Assembly (NCBI RefSeq): GCF_001659605.2
Contig: NC_035178.2
Location: 7,291,858-7,355,857, forward strand
Length of the DNA: 64,000 nt
Source: Manihot esculenta
Lineage: Eukaryota > Streptophyta > Magnoliopsida > Malpighiales > Euphorbiaceae
Reading direction: 5' to 3'
A program made the translations under genes and the position numbers. The notes beneath the pieces are model-generated. The model ran no database searches. It saw only the letters and a program-made list of their open reading frames with translations, and had not been told where the DNA came from. Every line of letters starts with the position of its first letter. The stretch's first letter is position 1. Positions 49,701 through 62,097 of the stretch are shown one piece after another.

Positions 49701-50269
49701 ATAAGTATAACCCATAGCAGCTACAACAAAGTACAAAATAATAATTTAATTTTAAATTACTTTATATTTTATTTTCATTTTATGTAGACTTAATAATCTT
49801 CTATCTCGTTAAAATGATTACCTCATATCCATGGTCAGCTCCTGCTTGCAAATCAGTTTCCACTGTCGATATCACATTACAAAGGAAAAAGAAACAAGGA
49901 AAAACACTGTAAGCGATAATAAGAGAATATGGGACCTGGAAATTAGCCGGAGACAGACTTACAGTTGCCGGGATCAAGATAAGCCAAAGAAACCAGGAAA
50001 CCAGGTCCAACATATGACAGAAACTTTCTCCATCCTGGTTTCTGATCATAAAAAATTAAGAGTAATTCAATTACAGATCACATTATTCTCAAAAACTTAC
50101 TAAATGAAACACATACTTGATCGTGAGTTGTGTGGTTATGGCCATGCTCATCAAGATCATCAATGGTAGCAGGCTGTGGTTTCTTCTCAAGGTTAACAGC
50201 TGCTATGCGATTGCTGTGTCCTCCCCATGAGCTCGGTACGGTGTCGCTGGCTTGCTCAGCCCTCTCCAT
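46762..50269 (-). CDS. NRAMP5: NRAMP metal transporter, NRAMP5-like copy B
   Basis: Tandem paralogue of the transporter at 41309-44509, with the same predicted role in Mn/Fe/Cd uptake. Exons on the minus strand: 50269-50117, 50041-49963, 49862-49822, 49720-49642, 49514-49410, 49019-48910, 48564-48383, 48283-48214, 48106-47933, 47818-47714, 47601-47470, 47299-47204, 47109-46762; 1674 nt, 557 residues. Exons 2-12 have exactly the same lengths as in copy A. DPGN (74-77) and MPH (249-251) are intact. The transport motif reads [18 protein letters not shown], with Ala where copy A has Thr. The N-terminal tail has a His-rich stretch ([11 protein letters not shown]). The C-terminus is [12 protein letters not shown]. 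Intron 5 has a GC donor (49409-49408, AAG|GCAAAT); the other introns are GT-AG. Confidence 0.94.
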
Positions 50270-50348
50270 CGCCGTCGTCTCTATCTCTCTCTCTCAGTGT
50301 GAGTACCTTAGTACTACATGTTATTAAAATGGTGATGTGGTGTGTTCA

Positions 50349-50356
50349 TTTATAGG
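50349..50356 (-). promoter_or_regulatory. TATA box of NRAMP copy B
   Basis: The minus strand reads GCCTATAAATGAAC about 80 bases before the start codon, leaving room for a leader of about 50 bases rich in GAGA. Confidence 0.5.
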
Positions 50357-53300
50357 CCCCTGTTGGGGATGAGAAGGGCAGCTGCTTGCCACTTGTTCTT
50401 TTGTTCAATTTAGAGAAAATGTTTGGCTGCTATTGCCCATAGGCCTAAGAGAGGAAATGTCACTTTCTTTCCTTTTTCACGTTCCAATAATACATAGAAA
50501 AAATATTTTTTTTGATCATTTTATTACGATGTGTACTGTTGATCCCTTTCTTATATACATTAATAATGTTCATAGTCCATTCATATTCTGGATTAATTAG
50601 CCATCAATGTCGTGATATATACGAAAATATAGTGTTTAACATGACCATATAGAGAGATTTACAGTGGAAAATTGGAATTTTCATTTAAAATTAATTTAAA
50701 GATTTTATGTTTCAATTTCTGTAAATGAGATAAAAAGATTTACGGGAAGAAAAAAGAAATTGATTAAATGGCTACACTTAGCCTAATATGATAAGATTTT
50801 TCTTTTGAGTTTTGTTTAGTTGTAATTGTATTAATTTTTTAGGGTTTGAAAATTAATATTACACAATAATTTATCAGTAATTTAAAATTATTGAAAATAT
50901 TAATTTTTTAATAAATAATAATTTTAATAAATAATATTTTTTTTGAATGTATCATTAACCGTACATATTACTATTATTGCATATTACTAGCATTTATAAT
51001 AACAAAATTAATGTGGTTGTACGACTGATTTTAATATTTATTATATTTATTGTAGTGAATAATGCCTTACACTAATTATATAAAAGTGTTAATAGTTTAA
51101 TTAAATTTATAATTTTAATAACAGTAAATTAAAATTTCTTTTAAATGAATATTAGAGATTTAGACAATAGAATATGAGATTTTTTAAATTTATTTAGATA
51201 CATATACTAAATATGTGAGTGTAATAATAATAAATTAATATTTGATAATTAATTAATAAATATATATTTTATTTTATTAAAAAGATATATATTTCATTTT
51301 AAATAAAAATATAAATTTGAGAAAGTTATATTTAATATGAATTATTTAAAAGTAAATATAACTATCCATAGTGTTAATTAAAGTTATAGAGCTTTTATTG
51401 TTATAGTATAATGACTGGTATTAAATAAAATATTTTTAATAAATATATTATTATTATAATTTAAATTATGCTTGAAAATTGTAAAAAATATCGGATTTTA
51501 TTAAGTATACTATAAATGAGAGAAAACGAAAGAGATGACGATAGATGGCTTTTTCCATCCAACTTGGGATCGGACACCTCCTCCTCTCATTGTTTTAAGC
51601 ACACGTGGCAAAAGATATCACAAGAATTGTCTTGCCAATTCAGAAATATGTTAAATAATTTAAGATTTTTTTATATTACATAAAATATTTTTAATATTTA
51701 AAACACTTAAAAAATATAAAAAAAATTTTTATTTTAAAAAATAAAATCATTTTAATTAAAATTTAAAAATTTTATTAACACTGCTAAGCATATAAATTTA
51801 TTAATTAATATATTATTTTAGTATTATTTGTATAATTTTTATATGTATGATTTAATAATTTAAAAAATATAATAATAATGATAATTATTATTATTAATCT
51901 AAAATATAATTCTAAAATATTAATATTAATAATATAAAATATAATAAAAATCATTTAAAAAAAATATCTAATATAATTATTTATAAATATGATCTAAGAA
52001 ATAAAAAAATTATTTTTTAAAATATTATTGGGATTAGCGTTATTTTATTTAAATTGAAAAAATTAATTAAATTGAATTCAGTTTGATTTTTTATTTATTT
52101 TGATTTGATTTGATTTTTAATTTAAAGAATTTTAATTATTTTACTTCGATTCAATTTTAATCATAAAAAAATTAAATCGAATCGGTTAGTGATAATAATA
52201 TATTTTTAATAATACGAAAATAATGAATTATAATTAAAATTAAAATATTTTAGTTAAATTTTAATTTATTAAATTAAAATTAAACCGACCTTTTAGGTTG
52301 GTGCTGAAAGTGGACTGTGCTCTTAATTAGTCTTTGTTTAAAATTTTTAAAATTTCATTATCAATCAAGTGAAAATTAATTAATAGTTGAATGGTACAAC
52401 TAATTATCATAATAAAATGAGATTCAATATTTAATATATAGTTTTTAAATAACACAAAAATTATATTATGATAATATTTAAAAATAATTTTAATGTGATT
52501 AAATTAAAATTTATTTAATAAATTGAATTGAAAGATTTTTTTTTTGGAATTTTATAAGTATATAACACTTGTGCTTAGTTTGGATTTAGAATGATCGAAT
52601 AGTATATATTTAGAAATATTATAGTTGAAATGATTTAATTTTATTGAAGATAAAAAATTATACTATTTCAAAATAATTAAAAACTTATTTATTAAATTAA
52701 AGCAAAATTGAAACCAGAAGATTCAACCTCCACTGGTTAGTGCTGTCTACTTATATAAACAAACGGAGGGGTGAGATCCATGCCTCCCAAGTTGGAAAGC
52801 TTCATGCCTCTTATTATAATAATAATAACAACAACAACAACAAGATGGTGAATTTTTTTTAAAAAATTATTAATTTATCTAATTAAAATATTTTATATTT
52901 ATAAAACTTAATATTTTAATATTTTTATAAAAAATTATTAATCAAATTGAATGATTATATTATTTAATTCATACAATTTCAATTATACTCATTATTATTT
53001 TTATTTTAAATATTCATATTATTTAATCATTTCAATCATATTTAAAATATATTATTTAAATTTTTTTTAATATAATAATGAAAGAGTTCTATTTTACGAG
53101 ATAAAGAGATATTTTAATTAAATAATTTTAAAATATAAATCAACTATTAAATTTTTTAATAATTTAATAGTAATTTTTAATAATTGATAATATATTAGGG
53201 ATAAGACATTTTATGATAATATTATCCATAATCCGATTAAATCTTAATAATCGAAGAGAATCAATCTTAATAAAAATTGAGCATGATCTGATACAATAAA

Positions 53301-53602
53301 AAGATAAATGCGAATTTTGATCGATCTCAATAAAAATTAAGTATAGCGTGTTGAGCGCAGTTTGATATAATCTAAAGATAAATACAAATCTTTAATAAAA
53401 ATAGTCGATATCACTGGCTCTTATCGATGACATATTTTTTAGGATTTTCTCATTTTCTTCTCTACTCTTGTTATTTTCTTTTTATTTTAATGCATCTCTC
53501 TAAAACTTTTAGATCTAATTTGAAAGATTTTTATCGGATATCCCAATAGATCCTGATTATTTTTTTATATTTTACATACTCCTTTTCTAAAATTAAGCAT
53601 GA

Positions 53603-53678
53603 ACGAATTCATATCATTATCGGTAAATCAAATCACAATTACGAATTCATATCATCATCGGTAAATCAAATCACAATT
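53603..53678. repeat. 38-base tandem duplication
   Basis: Two adjacent copies of ACGAATTCATATCAT followed by ATCGGTAAATCAAATCACAA differ at a single base. Confidence 0.9.
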
Positions 53679-54407
53679 CAAATGTCCGCATCTAATAATT
53701 TCATTAAATCTCATTTTATCAATAATAATAATAATAATTGTCCTAATAAAACAAAAAATTATTATTAAATTTTTAAAAAATTACTAGTTTATTTTTATTT
53801 TAAAATTATTGAATTAAAATATTTTTATATTTTATAAAATCAAATTTTTTAATAGTGCTGAAAAAATATTCAACTTGTTTTGATTAAATAATATAAATAT
53901 TTAAAATTATAAAATTTAAATAATATATATAAATAAAATTATAATAATTATACAATATAAATAATTTAAAACAGTTTATAGTTTTTTTTAATAATTGAAT
54001 TTATAAAATATAAAAATATTTTAATTAAATTATTTTTTAAAATAAAAATAAATTAATTAATTTTATAAAAATTTAAGGATTTTATAGGAATTTAGTCTAA
54101 TAAATAAGATAGGTTGATGAGTAGATTGAGGTCCATCATCAAATTAATTGAATTATTATTTTATTAGTTGGCCGTCTCATGATTATAGGGACGCATCGGA
54201 ATGGGAATACTGGAGTTGTCTAATCAACGCTAAGACTCGTCTATTTTTATACAGTAATATAATAATAATAGTAAACAAATTGATTATGATTGGGATAAAT
54301 CTCACCCGTCCATTTGTTGAATAACATTATTATTTTCTCAGTTTGTCCTTCGGATCTATCATTTCTAAGATTTCAGTTGTTGCATTTGGAGAACTCAAAA
54401 TAAAAAT

Positions 54408-54600
54408 TAAAGAGTAAACTGCAGTTTAACTTTTTTAATTTAATGAAATATAATTTTTTTCTCTTTATTTTTAAAAATTATGAAATTAATTTTTACTGTT
54501 AATATTTTAATTTAAAACAGTTTTTTAAGTTGATCGATGAAACATAAAATTTAAATATCTAAAATACTTTTCATATATTTAGAATGGATTTAATAAAATA
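54408..54600. repeat. Single diverged arm of the foldback family
   Basis: Begins AGAGTAAACTGCAGTTTAAC and continues with TTTAATGAAATATAAT and later an AATTTAAAACAG-like stretch. This is the same motif order as the left arm of the element at 25488-26210. No matching inverted arm was found nearby, so it looks like a solo or decayed copy. Confidence 0.45.
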
Positions 54601-55094
54601 AATTTAATTAGATTTTAAATTCATTTTTTTTATCAATTATAAATATTAAATTATAGTTCCAGTAATCCATCCAAAAATTCAATAATCAATCAAGAAATTA
54701 AACAAAAGAGCGAGTGACTATTCAACAACTCTTTAAAACATTTAACAACCCTTTAAATTGAAATAAAGTTATAATCCACTCAGTTCATCGTAGGTTTTAG
54801 GCAACCAAACAGATTCCTCTGAATAGTAATATAGAAAATTTTGCCTTCCTAAAAGACACATGTAAATTAATATATTTATAAGAAAAGAGTTTTAGCTAGA
54901 ATTTAAAACTCTAAGATGATATTGCAATCATTGTTTATGTAAAAAAGGGTGTGTTTTATTAAACACACATCAAAGGCATTGAAGAGAGATAGATAGAGAG
55001 GTTTTACGGAGCAAAGATATTATAGAAAATCACAAAAAATTACGATTTCTCTTCCATTTTCCCATAGCCAAACAAGATCAAAATTTAATAACAT

Positions 55095-55252
55095 TACAGC
55101 AACCTATCAAGAAATTCAATGAAAAATCAAGATAAAACAACCCCAACAACTCATCAAGAAATTCAACAAAAAATTAAGATCAAAACAATCACAACAACTC
55201 ATTAAAAAATTCAAGATAAAAACAATCCCAACAACCCATAAAAAAATTCAAC
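55095..55252. repeat. Degenerate tandem array, unit about 37-48 bases
   Basis: Four imperfect units share CAACAACTCATCAAGAAATT and AAAACAATC. It lies about 380 bases before the LTR element. Confidence 0.6.
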
Positions 55253-55629
55253 GGTATTTATCATAAAAATTTTCTCACCATTAATAAAAAAAATATTACT
55301 AAAAATCTTAGAATAAAATTTTAAAATATTGAAGAAAGTGTATTCTTGTTTTTGTAAAATTTTTAGTACCCATCAAAATCTAAAAACCTTTCATCATTGA
55401 TGGAGTGAGATTCATTCGAAGGTAGGATTAAAGTATGTGTATATGAACTTAGTCTTGTGTGCTCTCCTTTTTTTTATTCTTTTCCTTTTTTGTCTTCTTG
55501 TGACATATAACCGTCGTTCTATACCCCTACAACCTGTCATTTCTGCGCGAGGCCATATGTACAGATGTATTGCCCTTTTTCCATCGTCAGACGACCATTT
55601 AATACTCTTCAACATCACGCAGATACGGT

Positions 55630-57586
55630 TGATAGAGCATATTTTAGTCCATTTTATCATTATGTTCTTGATGTTTATTTACATCTTTTCTGCTTAATTT
55701 TGTGATTTTAATTATGTTTTGCAGATATTAGTTGTAAAGAGGCAATCTGGAGAAAATGCTCTTAAAACTGCCAAAAAGTGCCAAATATGGAAAGTGCCAA
55801 AAAAGGAAAGTTTCCAAATAAGGAAAGTTTCCAGAAAAGGAAAGTTTCTAAATGAGGAAAGTGCAGAAGCAAAAGCAAACAAGAAAAGCTCAGTCAGAAG
55901 ATTATTTGAAATTCAAATCGCAGATCTTTCTTTCCTTGTTCAAAGATGTGCACACACTGCAGCAGTCATATCTTCCTATTTAGGCAGCAAGATCTCAAAG
56001 AGATGCTTTTCCTCTTCTGCGTTCAACATTCAAATTTCAAAAGAGGCTCCACCTAAAAAGGAATGTATGGACAGCATATCTTCCCCTTTGAAGATCAAAA
56101 TTCGTGCATCCTTCCTATTCAGAAACAATCTGCGCGCTTTCCTCTTCTGAGAGCCATCTGCGCGCCACCTTCCTTTTCTGCAACAACTTGGGCAGCAAGT
56201 TGCACATGGGCAGCACCTTGGGCAGCCTCTACACTAATTAGGAAGCAAGGTCAGCATCTAAACTTATTTAGGAAGCATAATCTGCGCCTCCTTCCCTTTC
56301 TGAGACCAAACCGCGCGCACCAACTTCCTTCCGCAGTGCATTTTCGCGCAGCCTTCCTTCTGAAGCCGAAAAGCGCGATCCTTTCCTTTTCAGACACATC
56401 TTGGGCAGAAAATACCTCTTGGGCAGTAAGTATGACCTAGGGCAACACTTTTCAACTATAAAAAGCCACATAGGAAGCCTCTACAGGACCCTTAAGCTCC
56501 CCTTGGGAGACACCTACGAAATTCACATCTCTTCTTCTACCTTTCTTCTTTTCTTTTATTTTTGGTTTTGTTTCAGCCATGAGAGGCTGAAATATTTTAT
56601 TCTAGTTGAAGATTAGGTGATACTTTGGTTGTTTTATGGATTGGGAGACTTGATCAAACATTGTTTAACTTTTGGTTGTTCAATATTTATGCAATTTCAT
56701 GCTTGATTTCAATATTGCTTTGTTGTTTAGATCTACGTTGATTCTTGATTGCAAAGTAATAATATGTTAGTTTGGATGATTTAAGTCCGTAATTGCTTAG
56801 ATTATTCTTACATGAGAACACTTGGGATAAAACCCAAGGAAATTGTATGATCTAGCGTTATCTCCATACGTTTGGGTAGCTAGGATTGGATCTCTCTATT
56901 TCTTAATGCAATTGACAATTGTTTTGATGCCTAAGGCCCAAGGACGTTCCTTGGCAATTTGTTAATTAGTAATTAATTAGAGGACGTTCCCTAATTGGTT
57001 TAATCATAAGGAGAGATAATGGTGGTGAGAAGCGTATTCCATCTCCATAACTAATCTATTGAATCAACCCAAAGGAAACTAAGTGTCAATGATCAATCCC
57101 AACAACTAAAGTGGATCCAATTCTTCAACTAGATCTTTCTTATTATTTATTTCTCTTTATTTTTATTATTTGCCTTATTTTTATTGCTTTCAGTTTTAGA
57201 TTAATTAAATCAATCTCAAAACCCCCCATTTTACTTACAGTTTAGTTTGTTTCAGTTTTATCTCGTTTTAGTTTATTTTGCTTTCCGTTTATTTCTCTTT
57301 CAGTTTTATCTCATTTCAATTTATCTCGTTTTCAATTTTATCTCGTTTCAGTTTTATCTTATTTCAGTTTTATCTCGTTTCAGTTTTATCTCGTTTCAGT
57401 TTATCTCGTTTTCAGTTTTCTTCTTTTGCAGTTTATTTTTATTTCAGTTTATTTTATTGGTCTTGATAAGGAAAATAGGAAAGTCTTCAATTCCCTGTGG
57501 ATTCGATCCTTTCACCACTATCTGCAGTTGTAAATTGTTGATAAATAGAAAGGTTATTTTTGACCGGATTCGACAACCGCGAATCA
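55630..57586 (+). repeat. LTR 1
   Basis: 1957 bases, starting TGATAGAGCATATTTTAGTC and ending CGACAACCGCGAATCA. It contains a TATA box (TATAAAAA at 56457-56464) and a Gly-Gln/AGCGCGC-rich middle. Short open frames at 55719-56150 and 56063-56440 occur here but have no family resemblance. A 16-base-unit minisatellite lies near the end. Confidence 0.92.
57247..57450 (+). repeat. TTTCAGTTTTATCTCG minisatellite in LTR 1
   Basis: Repeats of TTTCAGTTTTATCTCG and shorter variants. The counterpart in LTR 2 (about 61744-61945) has one extra unit, which explains why LTR 2 is 16 bases longer. Confidence 0.85.
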
Positions 57587-57591
57587 AAAAT

Positions 57592-57609
57592 TGGCGCCGT
57601 TGCCGGGGA
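57592..57609 (+). other. Primer-binding site, tRNA-Asp type
   Basis: TGGCGCCGTTGCCGGGGA begins five bases after the LTR end. It is complementary to the 3' end of plant tRNA-Asp, the primer used by several Athila/Tat-type gypsy elements. A second copy follows LTR 2 at 62103-62120. Confidence 0.8.
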
Positions 57610-57738
57610 GTTGATCTAACTTGTTTATTTTTCTTTTAGGGCCAAATCTGCACTCAAGGACATTCTTCCTTAAGATTCCAAAAAAAAAAAAAAAAAAATA
57701 TTTTTGAGCACAAAAAGCTTCCATCACAGATCTGAATC

Positions 57739-59094
57739 ATGGATGAGGTAAGTACATCTAATCTTTCTTCTCAAATTCCTAACCTAGCCTCAAGTGTGAA
57801 AACCTACGTCTTAGAACTACGGGCTCGACGACTTGAGCTATCTCAGCCATGTAGGATATGTGCATATGTGGGACATCTAGCTTTTGAATGCCCTACACTT
57901 TATGAGGATGACCAACAAGCACATGCGTTTGGAAGATACTATGAACATCCGAGGCATGATCCCTATCCTGACACATACAATCCATATTGGGGAGACCAGC
58001 CAAACTATGGCTATGCTGAGGCTAACTACTACCAGGATTATCAAGAATATCAAGCCCAACCAGAACCTCCAAGTTCAGACCTCGCCATTAGTGAGTTGGC
58101 AAAGACTTTGCAAATGATACAACAGCAGATGGATCAAATGGCCACCTCATTAAATGCGATCATGTTAAGAAGAGAGGAAGAGCTTCAAGATGTATGGGAT
58201 GATGATGAAAGTTCACAAGTACAAGAACAAGCTGCTGAAGAGGCACAACCAGAATACTGTTTGTCCAAACCAACTGATCAAACAGAACCTGTTGATAATT
58301 TAGATATCATTGATTCTTTTAGTGAAAATGTTTTTCAAGATGATATACTAAATGATGATCTTTGCAGGGAAGAAACCCAGAAAGAGCCAGAACTGAAAGA
58401 AACTAACTGTTACATCCAACAGGTGGACTGCGAACACGCACAGAACAAAGGAGAGCTAATCACACCTCTTCAGATCAATCTTGCGCAGTCAGAAGGAACT
58501 CCAACTGAACCACCTCAGCTTGGACCGCAGGACAGCCCTGCAACTCTTCTAGTTGCACCTCTTCAGCTTCCATCGCATGAAACTCCTTTCATTCTTCCAT
58601 TGCAGATCAATCTTACGCAAGAAGGAGTACCTGAAATTCTCTCAGGCGCGTCCTTTCAGCTTCCAACACAAATCAGTCTTCCACCTCAGTTAGGTCCTAT
58701 GCAGAAGGAGGAAGCTGAAACTCCTTTCATCCTTCCAATGCAAACAGTCCATGCCCAGGAGGAACAAATGGTAGTCCAATGGCCCAAACCAAAGGACCAT
58801 GCAGATCAATGCCTTCCCAAACCTCCGGATAAGGTAGAGTTTGTTTTACCTGAATTCAGTACTAAATTGCAGCTAGCCATAGAGAAACATGAATTGGAGT
58901 TCAAAGTGCTTCCCAATCATCTCAAAAATGCGAACATAAGGGCTAGAGGCACACCTCATCTGAAAGAGGAGGAGCTAATCATGTTACTTCATGAGTACAT
59001 GGAAAAAGTAGGATGGGCTATGACCAAATCAAAAAGAGTGCTACACTTTTTGCTCAATACAGTTGGAACTCTTTTCCCCTCTCCAATTACTTGA
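57739..59094 (+). CDS. Gag-like polyprotein remnant of the LTR element
   Basis: An intact 451-codon frame. Residues 38-51 form a CCHC zinc knuckle (C38-x2-C41-x4-H46-x4-C51), the nucleic-acid-binding motif of gag. Next comes an acidic and Tyr-rich stretch, then a Gln/Pro-rich region with repeated TPFILP and PLQINL motifs. Residues about 375-435 (ELEFKVLPNHLKN, then KEEELIMLLHEYMEKVGWAM) resemble the segment that precedes reverse transcriptase in gypsy pol. The N-terminal capsid part, protease and catalytic RT are missing. So the frame looks like the product of an internal deletion that joined the end of gag to the pre-RT linker. There is an alternative reading: a non-autonomous gag-derived protein with its own role. 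The frame is intact, which suggests recent activity or youth. Confidence 0.6.
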   Translation: MDEVSTSNLSSQIPNLASSVKTYVLELRARRLELSQPCRICAYVGHLAFECPTLYEDDQQAHAFGRYYEHPRHDPYPDTYNPYWGDQPNYGYAEANYYQDYQEYQAQPEPPSSDLAISELAKTLQMIQQQMDQMATSLNAIMLRREEELQDVWDDDESSQVQEQAAEEAQPEYCLSKPTDQTEPVDNLDIIDSFSENVFQDDILNDDLCREETQKEPELKETNCYIQQVDCEHAQNKGELITPLQINLAQSEGTPTEPPQLGPQDSPATLLVAPLQLPSHETPFILPLQINLTQEGVPEILSGASFQLPTQISLPPQLGPMQKEEAETPFILPMQTVHAQEEQMVVQWPKPKDHADQCLPKPPDKVEFVLPEFSTKLQLAIEKHELEFKVLPNHLKNANIRARGTPHLKEEELIMLLHEYMEKVGWAMTKSKRVLHFLLNTVGTLFPSPIT

Positions 59095-60124
59095 GCCTTG
59101 ATCAAGTGGATCGCACCATGCACACCACACTCAGGGGAGTACTCAGTTTCCTTTGTTCTTTTATGTTTTTTTACACATTGAGGACAATGCATGATTTAGG
59201 TGTGCGGGTGCATATTTCTGAATTTTTAAATTTTTGCTTTGATTTTCAGTTTGAATTTTTATTTTTCATTTTTCAGTGTGATTTTCAATTTTTCGTTTTG
59301 CTTTCAATAACACACACAGATAGCCACAGTTTTTTTATTTATTTATTTTTGTTTCCGTTTTTGAGATGCTTTACTCATCATATAGACTATGTTGGATGAG
59401 CTTTTCTTTCCATGACCCCATTGATGTGATGACGCTTTAAACTTATGTTGAATCAATTGCAGTGAGTTATATTCATGTTTGAGAATTGCCCTTTGAATTG
59501 AATCTTTGAGCTTTACATGGTGAAAAATATATTGATGACCCTCAATTGATGATAATAAATTAAAAAAATTGTGTGAATGAACTTAATGTGACTTGATTTA
59601 GCAATTGGTGTTGATTTGCCCAAATTATTAAGAAAAAGAAAATTCAGCAAAGGCAAAGACCTCAAAAGCACAAATCTAAGATTGTTCCAATGGTCAAAAG
59701 ACTATGAACAGAGCTAGTAGCCACTTGGAAAGGTGACCAACTGAGTAACTGGGGGTGGGTATCACAAATATGTACCTTCACGTAAAAAGGTTGGTGACTT
59801 TTTCAAGCAAGATCTAAAGTGCAAAAGTCTGAATAAAGTACTTCAAGGTAAGGGCAAGTCACTCTGAAAGCTAGAAAAAGTCTTATCTGAACAAAATGTG
59901 CATGTATGGTCTCTCTTGAGGAAAACAAATCCTAGCCATGGTAAGTAAAGGGAAACAAGGAAAGAAGGTGAGTAATCTTCATGCATATATTCTTCACTGC
60001 AATGATTCAAAATAGGTGTCTAGAGTAAGAGCTTAAGTGGAAATAAGGATCAAGTAGCAAAGAAAGCTTATTTGACTATGTTTATTTGCTTGAGGACAAG
60101 CAAAAGGCTAGGTGTGGGAGTATT
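59095..60124 (+). other. Non-coding 3' internal region and polypurine tract
   Basis: After the gag-like frame there is about 1 kb without coding capacity. It includes the ACATTGAGGACAATGCAT motif at about 59174-59192, seen in the 3' region of plant gypsy elements. It ends with GAGGACAAGCAAAAGGCTAG and the polypurine-like GGTGTGGGAG (60111-60120), four bases before LTR 2. Confidence 0.6.
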
Positions 60125-62097
60125 TGATAGAGCATATTTTAGTCCATTTTATCATTATGTTCTTGATGTTTATTTACATCTTTTCTGCTTAATTTTGTGG
60201 TTTTAATTATGTTTTGCAGATATTAGTTGTAAAGAGGCAATCTGGAGAAAATGCTCTTAAAACTGCCAAAAAGTGCCAAATATGGAAAGTGCCAAAAAAA
60301 GGAAAGTTTCCAAATAAGGAAAGTTTCCAGAAAAGGAAAGTTTCTAAATGAGGAAAGTGCAGAAGCAAAAGCAAACAAGAAAAACTCAGTCAGAAGATTA
60401 TTTGAAATTCAAATCGCAGATCTTTCTTTCCTTGTTCAAAGATGTGCACACACTGCAGCAGTCATATCTTCCTATTTAGGCAGCAAGATCTCAAAGAGAT
60501 GCTTTTCCTCTTCTGCGTTCAACATTCAAATTTCAAAAGAGGCTCCACCTAAAAAGGAATGTATGGACAGCATATCTTCCCCTTTGAAGATCAAAATTCG
60601 TGCATCCTTCCTATTCAGAAACAATCTGCGCGCTTTCCTCTTCTGAGAGCCATCTGCGCGCCACCTTCCTTTTCTGCAACAACTTGGGCAGCAAGTTGCA
60701 CATGGGCAGCACCTTGGGCAGCCTCTACACTAATTAGGAAGCAAGGTCAGCATCTAAACTTATTTAGGAAGCATAATCTGCGCCTCCTTCCCTTTCTGAG
60801 ACCAAACCGCGCGCACCAACTTCCTTCCGCAGTGCATTTTCGCGCAGCCTTCCTTCTGAAGCCGAAAAGCGCGATCCTTTCCTTTTCAGACACATCTTGG
60901 GCAGAAAATACCTCTTGGGCAGTAAGTATGACCTAGGGCAACACTTTTCAACTATAAAAAGCCACATAGGAAGCCTCTACAGGACCCTTAAGCTCCCCTT
61001 GGGAGACACCTACGAAATTCACATCTCTTCTTCTACCTTTCTTCTTTTCTTTTATTTTTGGTTTTGTTTCAGCCATGAGAGGCTGAAATATTTTATTCTA
61101 GTTGAAGATTAGGTGATACTTTGGTTGTTTTATGGATTGGGAGACTTGATCAAACATTGTTTAACTTTTGGTTGTTCAATATTTATGCAATTTCATGCTT
61201 GATTTCAATATTGCTTTGTTGTTTAGATCTACGTTGATTCTTGATTGCAAAGTACTAATATGTTAGTTTGGATGATTTAAGTCCGTAATTGCTTAGATTA
61301 TTCTTACATGAGAACACTTGGGATAAAACCCAAGGAAATTGTATGATCTAGCGTTATCTCCATACGTTTGGGTAGCTAGGATTAGATCTCTCTATTTCTT
61401 AATGCAATTGACAATTGTTTTGATGCCTAAGGCCCAAGGACGTTCCTTGGCAATTTGTTAATTAGTAATTAATTAGAGGACGTTCCCTAATTGGTTTAAT
61501 CATAAGGAGAGATAATGGTGGTGAGAAGCGTCTTCCATCTCCATAACTAATCTATTGAATCAACCCAAAGGAAACTAAGTGTCAATGATCAATCCCAACA
61601 ACTAAAGTGGATCCAATTCTTCAACTAGATCTTTCTTATTATTTATTTCTCTTTATTTTTATTATTTGCCTTATTTTTATTGCTTTCAGTTTTAGATTAA
61701 TTAAATCAATCTCAAAACCCCCCATTTTACTTACAGTTTAGTTGGTTTCAGTTTTATCTCGTTTTAGTTTATTTTGCTTTCCGTTTATTTCTCTTTCAGT
61801 TTTATCTCATTTCAATTTATCTCGTTTTCAATTTTATCTCGTTTCAGTTTTATCTTATTTCAGTTTTATCTCGTTTCAGTTTTATCTCGTTTCAGTTTAT
61901 CTCGTTTCAGTTTATCTCGTTTTCAGTTTTCTTCTTTTGCAGTTTATTTTTATTTCAGTTTATTTTATTGGTCTTGATAAGGAAAATAGGTAAGTCTTCA
62001 ATTCCCTGTGGATTCGATCCTTTCACCACTATCTGCAGTTGTAAATTGTTGATAAATAGAAAGGTTATTTTTGACCGGCTTCGACAACCGCGAATCA
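60125..62097 (+). repeat. LTR 2
   Basis: 1973 bases. By eye it differs from LTR 1 at about eight substitutions, one A-run length change and one extra 16-base minisatellite unit. TATA box TATAAAAA at 60953-60960. Confidence 0.92.

Larger units (their letters stand above)
50400..55629. other. Long AT-rich intergenic region upstream of NRAMP copy B
   Basis: No gene is supported. It contains a 38-base tandem duplication (53603-53678), one arm of the foldback family (from 54412), a short tandem array (55095-55252) and a short A/C-rich tetra-like run near 52820-52840. An 86-codon open frame at 55437-55697 crosses into the LTR and is not a gene. Confidence 0.5.

Noticed and set aside
53603..55252. 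Direct repeats considered as a CRISPR-like array
   Set aside because: The units are adjacent or degenerate tandem duplications without spacers, in plant nuclear DNA.
56063..56440. 125-codon frame present identically in both LTRs (also 60559-60936)
   Set aside because: It is preserved only because the LTRs are recent copies. The composition follows LTR repeats (TTGGGCAGC, GCGCGC) and no family resemblance is seen.
57247..57639. Phe/Ser/Leu-rich 130-codon frame in the LTR
   Set aside because: Translation of the TTTCAGTTTTATCTCG minisatellite.
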